64,000 nucleotides of DNA from Syntrophus sp034006265 (GTDB taxonomy: Bacteria; Desulfobacterota; Syntrophia; Syntrophales; Syntrophaceae). Each line of letters opens with the position of its first letter. Position 1 is the stretch's first letter. The notes under the pieces are model-generated. The model did no database searches. It worked only from the letters and a program-made list of their open reading frames with translations, and was not told the origin of the DNA. The translations under genes and the position numbers were made by a program. Below, piece after piece: positions 53,427-61,283 of this stretch. Where the stretch lies: positions 31,115 to 95,114 of the forward strand of contig JAVETB010000002.1 of assembly GCA_034006265.1 (NCBI GenBank), in the 5' to 3' direction.

Positions 53427-53455
53427 GCTATAGAGCATTATGAATCTCTTGTCAA
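53427..53455 (-). promoter_or_regulatory. sigma70-type promoter of the DRTGG-ATPase-HydS operon
   Basis: On the minus strand perfect TTGACA (53455-53450), 17-base spacer, TATAGC (53432-53427, 4/6). Transcription would begin near 53420, about 113 bases before the DRTGG gene. Confidence 0.65.
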
Positions 53456-53684
53456 TCATTGTCCGCACAACGCAGGGTTCTTCTGTCGGAACACTTTTTT
53501 CAGCAAAGACCGTGGCGGAAAACGAGTGGGGGCGTTTCCGTGCCCATCGGCCTGCGGGACCGGATGACAGCAGAATACCCGCAGAGAATAAAGGAGAGAA
53601 ATCAAGCACTTCAGGCTTCTGTTAATTAGTGATTGATTTGGCGATTCCTTTTCAATTATTAATCATAAAATGATGACTAAACAA
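53456..53684. other. Centre of the divergent intergenic region of the hydrogenase island
   Basis: The two divergent hyd operons are separated by about 500 bases (53308-53803). The two promoters lie on each side of this part. The middle (53480-53640) has no open frame of note, and the right part (53640-53690) is very AT-rich, a plausible regulator-binding area. No named operator motif was recognised. Confidence 0.45.
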
Positions 53685-53713
53685 TTGACTAAACCGGGAA
53701 TTGATAGTAAAAA
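53685..53713 (+). promoter_or_regulatory. Candidate promoter of the PHP-hydCBAF operon
   Basis: TTGACT (53685-53690), 17-base spacer, TAAAAA (53708-53713, 4/6). It runs into a hairpin-forming inverted repeat, which could regulate early transcription. Confidence 0.45.
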
Positions 53714-53742
53714 AGCCCACCAAGGTGTGGACCGCCTTTTTT
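53709..53742. repeat. Imperfect inverted repeat in the PHP operon leader
   Basis: AAAAAAG (53709-53715) faces CTTTTTT (53736-53742), and the inner part CCAC (53717-53720) faces GTGG (53727-53730), with a mismatched segment between. It could be an operator or an attenuator with a T-run in the plus direction. It lies immediately after the candidate promoter. Confidence 0.45.
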
Positions 53743-53803
53743 GTTCGTTCTCAGTGCACCTTGCCCTGGGGATAACCGGGAAAGTTCACGGGGACTTCCA
53801 TCG

Positions 53804-54541
53804 ATGATCCGGGAGTTCCGCTGCGATTTTCACGTTCATACGTGCCTTTCACCGTGCGCTGATCTCGGCATGTATCCCCGGGCCATCGTAGCCATGTCCC
53901 TTGCAAAACGCGTCGATATCATTGCCATTTGTGACCACAACGCATCGGAGAACGTTCTCTATGTCATGAAGGCTGCGGAAACGACGGGGCTGACTGTCTT
54001 TGCAGGCATGGAAATCACGAGCAGCGAAGAGGTTCACGTTCTCGGGCTCTTTGATAAGATGGAAAATCTGCTTTCACTGCAGGAACTTGTCTACCGCCAC
54101 CTGCCCGGACAAAACGACGAGAAATACTTCGGATGCCAGGCCATCGTCAACGAACATGACGAAGTTGAAGGGTTGAGCGACCGGCTCCTGATCGGATCGA
54201 CAGAGCTTTCTCTTCAGCGGGTTGTGGACGAAATCCACAACCGGAACGGGGTCGCCATCGCTGCCCACATCGACAGGGAAAGCTTCAGCATCCTGGGGCA
54301 GCTCGGATTCATCCCCGAAGACATCCCGCTCGACGCCCTTGAAATATCAAGCCGCACAGGAATTGCCAAGGCGCGTCTCCTTTATCCAGAGCTCGCACGG
54401 TTTGCCTTCATAGAATCTTCGGATTCCCATGTGATCGGCGACATCGGGCGGGGAATCACCAGGGCGTTCATGAAAGAACCAACGACATCGGAACTGAAAA
54501 TGGCCTTCAAGAAGGCGGGGGGCCGCTACATCGCGGAGTAG
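53804..54541 (+). CDS. PHP domain metal-dependent phosphoesterase
   Basis: 245 residues from ATG 53804; an upstream in-frame codon at 53741 would begin inside the leader hairpin. The PHP signature is complete: DFHVHT (Asp8, His10, His12), ICDHNASEN near 42-50, GMEITSSEE near 71, AAHIDRESF near 156 and ESSDSHVIGDIG near 206-217. It resembles the TrpH/YciV group, which hydrolyses nucleotides or related phosphates. First gene of the plus-strand hyd operon; PHP genes are regular members of such hydrogenase operons, possibly making or removing a signal nucleotide. Confidence 0.9.
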   Translation: MIREFRCDFHVHTCLSPCADLGMYPRAIVAMSLAKRVDIIAICDHNASENVLYVMKAAETTGLTVFAGMEITSSEEVHVLGLFDKMENLLSLQELVYRHLPGQNDEKYFGCQAIVNEHDEVEGLSDRLLIGSTELSLQRVVDEIHNRNGVAIAAHIDRESFSILGQLGFIPEDIPLDALEISSRTGIAKARLLYPELARFAFIESSDSHVIGDIGRGITRAFMKEPTTSELKMAFKKAGGRYIAE

Positions 54542-54545
54542 GACC

Positions 54546-55094
54546 TTGCTGGAACTGGCGCTTCACATTCTGGACATCGTTGAAAATTCAATCCGCGCTG
54601 GGGCCGGCTTAGTCCGCATCCAGGTCCGGGAAGACGAGACCAGAGACCTTTTCCTGCTGCGGATTACCGACAACGGACATGGCATGTCGCCGGAAGAGCA
54701 GAAAAAGGCGATGGATCCATTCTATTCGACAAAGAAGGTGAGAAGGATAGGGATGGGGCTCCCTCTTCTGTCCGACGCGGCGGAAAGGTCGGGGGGCAAA
54801 ATGATCTTGAAATCGAGGCCCGGAGTGGGAACAGCAATTTCAGCAGAGTTCGGCTATGGGCACATCGACCGTCAACCCATGGGCGACATTGTTTCGGTGC
54901 TGATTGCGATCATTGTGGGCAATCCCGGTATCGACTTCATTTACAGGCACGAAGTGCGGGACAGGATCTTCCTGCTCGATACCAGAAATGTGAAAGAGGC
55001 GTTAGAGGATGTTCCGCTGAATCATCCTGAAGTCACAGCTTTCCTCCGTAAGCATCTCGCGGAGGGGCTGAGGGATATTGGTGCAGCGGTGTAA
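54546..55094 (+). CDS. ATP-binding protein, histidine-kinase-type ATPase
   Basis: 182 residues, TTG start with GGAG upstream. Starts LELALHILDIVENSIRAGAG, then ITDNGHGMSPEEQKKAMDPF and GMGLPLLSDAAERSGG (G1 and G2 boxes). Only the ATPase half of a histidine kinase is present; the C-terminal 80 residues (IDRQPMGDIVSVLIAIIVGN onward) are a separate small domain. Five bases after the PHP gene, so coupled. It differs from the RsbW-type ATPase of the divergent operon (52476-52934). Confidence 0.85.
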   Translation: MLELALHILDIVENSIRAGAGLVRIQVREDETRDLFLLRITDNGHGMSPEEQKKAMDPFYSTKKVRRIGMGLPLLSDAAERSGGKMILKSRPGVGTAISAEFGYGHIDRQPMGDIVSVLIAIIVGNPGIDFIYRHEVRDRIFLLDTRNVKEALEDVPLNHPEVTAFLRKHLAEGLRDIGAAV

Positions 55095-55119
55095 TTTCCC
55101 CTGAGAGAGGAGAGGTTTC

Positions 55120-55614
55120 ATGGAGAACGGCAACAGCGAATTACTTCAAGAGTTTACAGAAGAACAGGTGGTAAAGCTGGACGAGATCATCGCCCGCTTC
55201 AAAGGAAAGCCAGGGGGGCTGATTCCCTGCCTGGAAGAGGCCCAGGTGGTCCTGGAGTATCTCCCGCTCCCGGTCCAGAAAAGAATTTCAGAGGGACTAA
55301 ACCTGCCATTGTCCCAGGTTTACGGCGTTGTGACATTCTATTCCTTCTTTACGATGACTCCGCGGGGCCGTCACACGGTTCGGGTCTGCCTGGGAACGGC
55401 CTGCTACTGCCGCGGCGGGAAGACCCTAGCGGAAAACATGGAAAAAGAGTTCAACCTTGCGGAAGGGGAAACGACGGAAGACAGGCGTTTTACCTATGAG
55501 ACGGTCCGTTGCCTCGGTGCCTGTGGTCTTGCCCCGGTTATCGTGGTGGACGACAATGTCCACGGACGGATCAAAGCGCAGAAGATGAAAGCGGTTCTGG
55601 ATGAGTACGAATAA
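55120..55614 (+). CDS. hydC: NAD-linked [FeFe]-hydrogenase subunit HydC (NuoE-like)
   Basis: 164 residues, NuoE family. A thioredoxin-like [2Fe-2S] fold with four Cys: CLGTAC-YC (about 90-97) and CLGAC (about 126-130). The start FTEEQVVKLDEIIARFKGKP matches the family helices. In HydABC it sits between the NADH-binding HydB and HydA. It has GGAGAGG upstream of the ATG and is 25 bases after the ATPase gene. Confidence 0.92.
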   Translation: MENGNSELLQEFTEEQVVKLDEIIARFKGKPGGLIPCLEEAQVVLEYLPLPVQKRISEGLNLPLSQVYGVVTFYSFFTMTPRGRHTVRVCLGTACYCRGGKTLAENMEKEFNLAEGETTEDRRFTYETVRCLGACGLAPVIVVDDNVHGRIKAQKMKAVLDEYE

Positions 55615-55730
55615 CAACCGGGCCTGGTGGATTCAAGGCAGCGGATATCGGGAACGAAAGAACGCACGGAACGTTCCGTCCCTTTCCCTTTCGCCTTCAA
55701 TCCTGGAACGATGAGAAAGAGGTAAACAAA

Positions 55731-56114
55731 ATGGCGAAGTTGAAGATTGAAGATCTGAAGAAGATCAAAGAGAAGGTTCAGTCCCAGACAGCTTTGAGAG
55801 AGGGCGGGCACCGGGCCAAAGTTACCGTTCACATGGGTACCTGCGGCATCGCGTCGGGCGCCCGGGAAGTTCTTGACGCCCTGATGCGCGAGATGGAAGA
55901 AGCCGCCGTGTCGGACGTTATCGTCACCACATCGGGCTGCATGGGATTGTGCAGTCGGGAACCCCTGGTCACCGTCGAACTGGCAGGCAAGGAACCCATC
56001 AAATACGAGAAGATGAATGAAAACAAGATGAGGCAGGTTTTCAAACGCCACGTCATGGAAGGTGAAATTCAGACACCCTTTGTCCTCGCAAAAGGCGCCG
56101 AGATCGTCCGGTAG
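55731..56114 (+). CDS. Thioredoxin-like [2Fe-2S] ferredoxin
   Basis: 127 residues. Thioredoxin-like [2Fe-2S] fold with HMGTCGIASGAREVL (about 34-48) and TSGCMGLCSREPLVTVEL (about 67-84); one Cys of the usual four is hard to place in the first pair (only GTCG is seen), so cluster ligation may be non-standard. N-terminal coiled-coil-like helix. It lies between hydC and hydB, where such ferredoxins often act as an electron carrier between subunits. Confidence 0.85.
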   Translation: MAKLKIEDLKKIKEKVQSQTALREGGHRAKVTVHMGTCGIASGAREVLDALMREMEEAAVSDVIVTTSGCMGLCSREPLVTVELAGKEPIKYEKMNENKMRQVFKRHVMEGEIQTPFVLAKGAEIVR

Positions 56115-56173
56115 GGGGACGGGGACGGTTGTCCCCAATTGTGGATTCCATTTACAGAGGAGGATAAGATTTA

Positions 56174-59100
56174 ATGAAAGTTTTTCGCTCGCACGCACTT
56201 GTCTGCGGTGGTACCGGGTGCCGCGCATCGGGCAGTATTGCCGTCAAGAAAGCCCTTATCGACGAGCTCAATAAGCGCAACCTGTCGGAAGAAATCAAGG
56301 TCGTGGAAACAGGCTGTAACGGATTCTGCGCCATGGGGCCCATCATGGTCGTCTACCCCGAGGGCATCATCTATATGCAAATCAAGACGGAGGATATCCC
56401 TGAACTCGTCGAAGAGCATTTTGTCAAGGGACGCCCCGTGGAAAGACTCTTCTTCACGGAAGCGGGCAAGGAAGAGGGAATTCCCTCCATGCAGGACATT
56501 CCTTTCTTCGCCCTCCAGGATCTCCGCGTTCTGCGTAACCGCGGCCTCATCGACCCGGAAAACATCGAGGAGTATATCGCCCGGGACGGTTATGCCGGCA
56601 TGGGCAAGGCCCTCGCGGATATGACGCCTGAACAGATCGTGCAGGAAATCCTCACTTCCGGTCTGCGCGGCCGCGGCGGCGGCGGGTTCCCGACGGGGCT
56701 CAAGTGGCAGTTCGCCCAACGCTCCCCGGGAGACACAAAATATGTTCTCTGCAATGCCGATGAAGGCGATCCCGGAGCGTTCATGGACCGCAGCGTCCTG
56801 GAAGCCGACCCCCACGCTGTTCTTGAGGGGATGGTGATCGCCGCCAAGGCGATCGGATCGAACAAGGGTTACATCTACTGCCGCGCCGAATATCCCCTTG
56901 CCATCCACCGCCTCAATGTGGCCCTTGCGCAGGCCCGCGAAATGGGTCTTCTGGGCAACAACATCCTGGATACCGGTTTTGATTTTGACATCGAGATCTA
57001 TCAGGGTGCCGGCGCCTTCGTCTGCGGCGAGGAAACAGCCCTGATGACCTCCATCGAGGGCAAGCGCGGCATGCCGCGTCCGAGACCGCCGTTCCCCGCC
57101 GAGGCTGGCCTTTGGGGAAAACCCAGCGTGCTCAACAACGTGGAAACACTGGCCAATATCGGCCAGATCATTCTGCGGGGCGGCGAATGGTACGCCAGCG
57201 TTGGTACGGAAAAGTCCAAGGGAACGAAGGTTTTTGCGCTCACCGGCGACGTCAACAACGTGGGTCTCGTGGAAGTCCCCATGGGCACAACTTTGGGAAC
57301 CATCATCTATGACATCGGCAACGGGATCCCCGGCGGCAAGAAATTCAAGGCCGCACAGCTCGGCGGTCCTTCCGGCGGCTGCATCCCCATCCAGCACCTC
57401 AACGCGTCCGTCGATTATGAGAAGGTGGCCGAACTGGGCGCCATCATGGGATCCGGCGGCCTTATCGTCATGAATGAAGACAAGTGCGCCGTCGACATGG
57501 CGCGTTTCTTCATGGATTTCTGCAAGGAAGAATCCTGCGGAAAGTGCACTCCCTGCCGCGAAGGCACAAAGAGGATGCTCGAAATTCTCACCAACATCTG
57601 CAATGGAAAAGGGAAGGAAGGGGACATCGAACTTCTCGAGGAAATGGCCTGCACGGTCAAGGATGCCGCCCTGTGCGGTCTGGGCCAGACGGCCCCCAAT
57701 CCCTTGCTTTCCACCCTCAGATATTTCCGGAATGAGTATGAGGAGCACATCCGCGACAAGAAATGCCGCGCCGCTGTCTGTACGGCTCTGTTCAAGTCAC
57801 CCTGCCAGCACACCTGCCCGATCGAGATGGACATTCCTTCCTACATTGCGCTCGTTCGCTCCGATCGGGTGGAGGATGCCTACAGGGTTCTGCTGAAAAC
57901 GAACCCCTTCCCCTCAGCCTGCGGCCGCGTCTGCGACCACCAGTGCATGACCAAATGCCGCCGGGGGACCCTGGATGAACCCGTTTCCATCAAGTTCCTG
58001 AAACGGTACATTACGGATCAGGCACCTCGGCCCGAGATCAAGCCTGTCAGCGTCACCCGGAAGGAAAAGATCGCCGTGATCGGGGCAGGCCCTGCGGGTC
58101 TGACCTGCGCCAGGGATCTTGCACAGCGCGGTTACAGTGTCAAGGTGTTTGAAGAGCTTCCCACTCCGGGCGGCATGCTCAGCTGGGGCATCCCCTCCTA
58201 CCGGCTGCCTAGGGAAATCCTGAACAGGGAAATCGATGACATCCGGAAACTTGGAGTAGCGATTCAGTGCGGCGTCCGAGTCGGGCGCGACATCTCCTGG
58301 GATGACGTGAACAGGGACTTTGATTTCGTTTACCTTGCACCGGGCGCCCACAAGAGCCAGCGAATGGGCATCGAGGGCGAGGACCTCAAAGGCGTTTGGG
58401 GCGGTGTCGAATTCCTGCGCGATTTCAACATGAACGAATCGGCCTGGACAAGCGGCCAGAAATCGCTGGGCGATCGAGTCGCCGTCATCGGCGGCGGGAA
58501 TTCCGCCATCGATGCGGCGCGCACGGCACTGAGGCTCGGGGCTGACGTAACCATCCTCTATCGGCGTCTCCGAGAGGATATGCCCGCCGCCAAGGAGGAA
58601 ATCGAAGCGGCCGAACACGAAGGAATCAAAATTGAGTACCTCGTCGCACCGGTGCGGGTGAGCGGATCAGACGGACAGGCCACGGCGATCGAGTGCCAGC
58701 GGATGGCCCTCGGGGATTTTGACTCCAGTGGACGAAAGCGCCCTGTCGTAATCGAAGGGTCCAATTTTACCCTTGCCGTGAACACCATCATCGCCGCAAT
58801 CGGCCAGACGCCTGATCTGACCTTTGTTCCTGCGGAAAGCGGCGTTTCCATCAACAAATGGTCCTGTTTCGATGTGGCAGGCAACGGGTTCCGCTCTGGA
58901 ACGACAAACCCGAAGTTTTTTGCCGGCGGGGACGCAGTCACAGGGCCCAGCACGGTCATCAAGGCGATCGCGGCAGGGCACAAGGCCGCCGACGATATCG
59001 ATACCTCCATCCGGAAGAAGAACGGCGAACCGGCCTGGACTCCGCCTCCTGAAGAGGAGATCTCCATCCCCTTCATCATGGATGAAGACACGGTGGAATG

Positions 59101-59233
59101 CCCCATGGCGCCGATGCCGGAGTTGGAGGCCTCACTCCGGAGATCGAATTTCCAGGAAGTCGAAATCGGATATACCCGGGAGATCGCCATGAAGGAGGCG
59201 ACCCGATGCCTTCGCTGTGACGTGGAGCTCTGA
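56174..59233 (+). CDS. hydB: HydB (NuoF-like) fused to a GltD-type NAD(P)H/FAD oxidoreductase
   Basis: 1,019 residues. Part 1: [2Fe-2S] thioredoxin-like head with Cys11, Cys16, Cys48, Cys52. Part 2: NuoF core (about 115-540) with FMN loop GLRGRGGGGFPTGLKWQ, NADH loop GAGAFVCGEETAL and a [4Fe-4S] motif ESCGKCTPCREGT (near 453-465). Part 3 (about 545-1019): GltD/NfnB-type module with a two-cluster Fe-S head (CQHTCPIEMD, ACGRVCDHQC), FAD loop VIGAGPAGLTCARDL and pyridine-nucleotide loop VIGGGNSAIDAARTAL. HydB normally ends after part 2, so part 3 adds a second flavin and nucleotide site. RBS GGAGGA precedes the ATG. Confidence 0.93.
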   Translation: MKVFRSHALVCGGTGCRASGSIAVKKALIDELNKRNLSEEIKVVETGCNGFCAMGPIMVVYPEGIIYMQIKTEDIPELVEEHFVKGRPVERLFFTEAGKEEGIPSMQDIPFFALQDLRVLRNRGLIDPENIEEYIARDGYAGMGKALADMTPEQIVQEILTSGLRGRGGGGFPTGLKWQFAQRSPGDTKYVLCNADEGDPGAFMDRSVLEADPHAVLEGMVIAAKAIGSNKGYIYCRAEYPLAIHRLNVALAQAREMGLLGNNILDTGFDFDIEIYQGAGAFVCGEETALMTSIEGKRGMPRPRPPFPAEAGLWGKPSVLNNVETLANIGQIILRGGEWYASVGTEKSKGTKVFALTGDVNNVGLVEVPMGTTLGTIIYDIGNGIPGGKKFKAAQLGGPSGGCIPIQHLNASVDYEKVAELGAIMGSGGLIVMNEDKCAVDMARFFMDFCKEESCGKCTPCREGTKRMLEILTNICNGKGKEGDIELLEEMACTVKDAALCGLGQTAPNPLLSTLRYFRNEYEEHIRDKKCRAAVCTALFKSPCQHTCPIEMDIPSYIALVRSDRVEDAYRVLLKTNPFPSACGRVCDHQCMTKCRRGTLDEPVSIKFLKRYITDQAPRPEIKPVSVTRKEKIAVIGAGPAGLTCARDLAQRGYSVKVFEELPTPGGMLSWGIPSYRLPREILNREIDDIRKLGVAIQCGVRVGRDISWDDVNRDFDFVYLAPGAHKSQRMGIEGEDLKGVWGGVEFLRDFNMNESAWTSGQKSLGDRVAVIGGGNSAIDAARTALRLGADVTILYRRLREDMPAAKEEIEAAEHEGIKIEYLVAPVRVSGSDGQATAIECQRMALGDFDSSGRKRPVVIEGSNFTLAVNTIIAAIGQTPDLTFVPAESGVSINKWSCFDVAGNGFRSGTTNPKFFAGGDAVTGPSTVIKAIAAGHKAADDIDTSIRKKNGEPAWTPPPEEEISIPFIMDEDTVECPMAPMPELEASLRRSNFQEVEIGYTREIAMKEATRCLRCDVEL

Positions 59234-59254
59234 TCCTGTAATTTTATGTTTCAG

Positions 59255-59298
59255 CGCTCCCTGCAGGAATGAGCCAAAGAGCCTGCCTGCAGGGAGCG
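59255..59298 (+). terminator. Perfect 13-bp inverted repeat between hydB and hydA
   Basis: CGCTCCCTGCAGG (59255-59267) and CCTGCAGGGAGCG (59286-59298) pair perfectly around an 18-base loop; TTTCTT follows. It sits between two genes of one operon, so it may be a partial terminator or an mRNA processing/stability element setting the HydB:HydA ratio. Confidence 0.6.
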
Positions 59299-59323
59299 TT
59301 TCTTGATAGGAGAATGAAATTGT

Positions 59324-61150
59324 ATGGATTCCAGTGAAATGTTAAGCGTTACAATAGACAACCAAAGTGTTCAAGTTGAACCTGGAACAACCATTCTGCA
59401 GGCGGCAAAGAAGCTGGGGATCAAGATCCCGACCCTTTGCGCCTACCAGGAACTGGATCATTTTCCCGGCGCTTGCCGCGTCTGCGTCACGGAAGTCGAA
59501 GGGATAAAGAGCCTCGTGGCTTCCTGTGTTTACCCGGTAGCGAACAATATGGTCGTGCGGACAAACACGGAACGCGTGAGAACGGCACGTCGCATGGTCG
59601 TCGAACTGCTTCTGTCAAACCACCCCACGGAATGCAACCACTGCGTCCGCAACGGCAATTGCGATCTTCAGAAGGTAGCCGAAATTACGGGAGTGAGGGA
59701 GGTACGCTTTCTATACCCCGCATCTCCGAAGGAAAGCATGATCGACATGTCGAGCCCTTCCATTGTGCGAGACAGCCGCAAGTGCATCCAATGCCACCGC
59801 TGCGTCGCCGTTTGCGAGAAGGTCCAAACCGTAAACGTCCTGACCCCGTCGTGGCGAGGCAGCGATGTCAAAGTAGCGCCGGCTTTCAATCTGCCCCTGC
59901 TGGAGACCAACTGTATCGCCTGTGGGCAATGCATCATGGTCTGCCCCGTGGGAGCTCTTTACGAGAAAGATGACGTAGATAAAGTCTGGAAAGCTCTCGA
60001 GGACCCGACAAAGCATGTCGTCGTCCAGGAGGCACCGGCGATCCGAGCGGCCCTGGGCGAGGAATTCGGAATGCCCCCCGGCAGCCTTGTGACCGGGAAA
60101 ATGATCGCGGCTCTGAGGCGCCTCGGCTTCGACAAGGTGTTTGACACGAACTTCGCCGCAGATCTCACCATTATGGAGGAGGGAACGGAGCTTCTGAACA
60201 GGGTCAAGACCGGCGGAGCCCTCCCGATGATCACCTCCTGCAGCCCGGGCTGGATCAAGTTCTGTGAACACTTCTACCCGGATCTTCTTGATCACATTTC
60301 CACCTGTAAATCGCCCCAGCAGATGTTCGGGGCCATGGCCAAGACCTATTATGCCAGGACAGCCGGAGTCGACCCGAAGGACATGGTCGTTGTCTCGATC
60401 ATGCCCTGTACGGCCAAGAAGTTTGAAGCCCAGCGGCCTGAGATGTGCGCATCGGGTTACCGGGACGTGGATTACGTGCTCACGACAAGAGAGCTCGGCC
60501 GGATGATCAAGGAAGCGGGAATTGACTTTGTCAATCTGCCCGATGAAACCTTCGACGCCCCCATGGGTGAGTATACCGGTGCGGCGACGATTTTCGGAGC
60601 CACGGGGGGAGTCATGGAAGCGGCGCTGAGGACCGTTTACGCCGTTGTAACGGGTGAGAACCTTCAGAGTCTCGACGTGATCCCTGTCCGCGGCCTGGAT
60701 GGCGTTAAAGAAGCCGCTCTTGAAGTGGGGGAACTCGGAACGGTCAAGGTGGCCGTTGCGAATGGAATGGCTAATGCCAGGAAGATCCTCGACAGGATCC
60801 GTTCCGGCGAGGCGGATTGGACCTTCATCGAATTCATGACCTGCCCCGGCGGCTGCATCGCCGGTGGCGGTGAACCGATCCCGACGACAAACGAAATACG
60901 CGCACTGCGCTCCCAGGCGCTCTACAAAGATGACTCCGAGGTCCAGGAGCATCGGCAGTCACACGAGAACGCCTCAATCAAGAAGGCCTACGAGACCTTC
61001 CTGGGGCAGCCGAACGGAGAACTGTCACACAGGCTTCTTCACACCCACTACACAAGGCGGGGGACCGAACTTCCCCACAAGGATGTCAAGTTGGGCGGGA
61101 CGGAGATGCCTGAGCACCACACAGAAGCAGAAGCACATCAGGTTCACTGA
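59324..61150 (+). CDS. hydA: [FeFe]-hydrogenase catalytic subunit HydA
   Basis: 608 residues. [2Fe-2S] domain (Cys39, Cys51, Cys54, Cys68), a His-ligated cluster (HPTECNHCVRNGNC, about 100-113), two [4Fe-4S] sites (CIQCHRCVAVC, CIACGQCIMVC), then the H-cluster domain with canonical motifs TSCSPGW (about 304), MPCTAKKFEA (about 361) and MTCPGGCIAGGGEP (about 505). The small-subunit helix domain follows (SQALYKDD...), then a His-rich tail. Thermotoga-type HydA of the NADH- and ferredoxin-dependent bifurcating hydrogenase has this layout. ATG at 59324 has AGGAG 11 bases upstream; MLSVTI at 59339 is an alternative. Confidence 0.96.
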   Translation: MDSSEMLSVTIDNQSVQVEPGTTILQAAKKLGIKIPTLCAYQELDHFPGACRVCVTEVEGIKSLVASCVYPVANNMVVRTNTERVRTARRMVVELLLSNHPTECNHCVRNGNCDLQKVAEITGVREVRFLYPASPKESMIDMSSPSIVRDSRKCIQCHRCVAVCEKVQTVNVLTPSWRGSDVKVAPAFNLPLLETNCIACGQCIMVCPVGALYEKDDVDKVWKALEDPTKHVVVQEAPAIRAALGEEFGMPPGSLVTGKMIAALRRLGFDKVFDTNFAADLTIMEEGTELLNRVKTGGALPMITSCSPGWIKFCEHFYPDLLDHISTCKSPQQMFGAMAKTYYARTAGVDPKDMVVVSIMPCTAKKFEAQRPEMCASGYRDVDYVLTTRELGRMIKEAGIDFVNLPDETFDAPMGEYTGAATIFGATGGVMEAALRTVYAVVTGENLQSLDVIPVRGLDGVKEAALEVGELGTVKVAVANGMANARKILDRIRSGEADWTFIEFMTCPGGCIAGGGEPIPTTNEIRALRSQALYKDDSEVQEHRQSHENASIKKAYETFLGQPNGELSHRLLHTHYTRRGTELPHKDVKLGGTEMPEHHTEAEAHQVH

Positions 61151-61156
61151 TTCCGA

Positions 61157-61190
61157 GGGGGGTGACCGAAGGGTCTCCCCCCCTTTTTTT
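61157..61190 (+). terminator. Intrinsic terminator after hydA
   Basis: GGGGGG (61157-61162) pairs with CCCCCC (within 61177-61183), an inner GACC/GGTC stem caps it, and seven T's follow (61184-61190). hydF begins 94 bases later, so the gene may be partly uncoupled from hydA. Confidence 0.8.
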
Positions 61191-61283
61191 GCACGCCAAT
61201 GCTGCCTTTTCTCCCTTTTTTCTGCACGGATCAGGTCCGTTTGATCGAGTCGAAATCCCATGCCCCTTCGAGGTTAAACAAAA

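Noticed and set aside
56171..57748. 525-residue minus-strand open frame opposite hydB
   Set aside because: High GC leaves the antisense frame open; hydB motifs on the plus strand are unmistakable.
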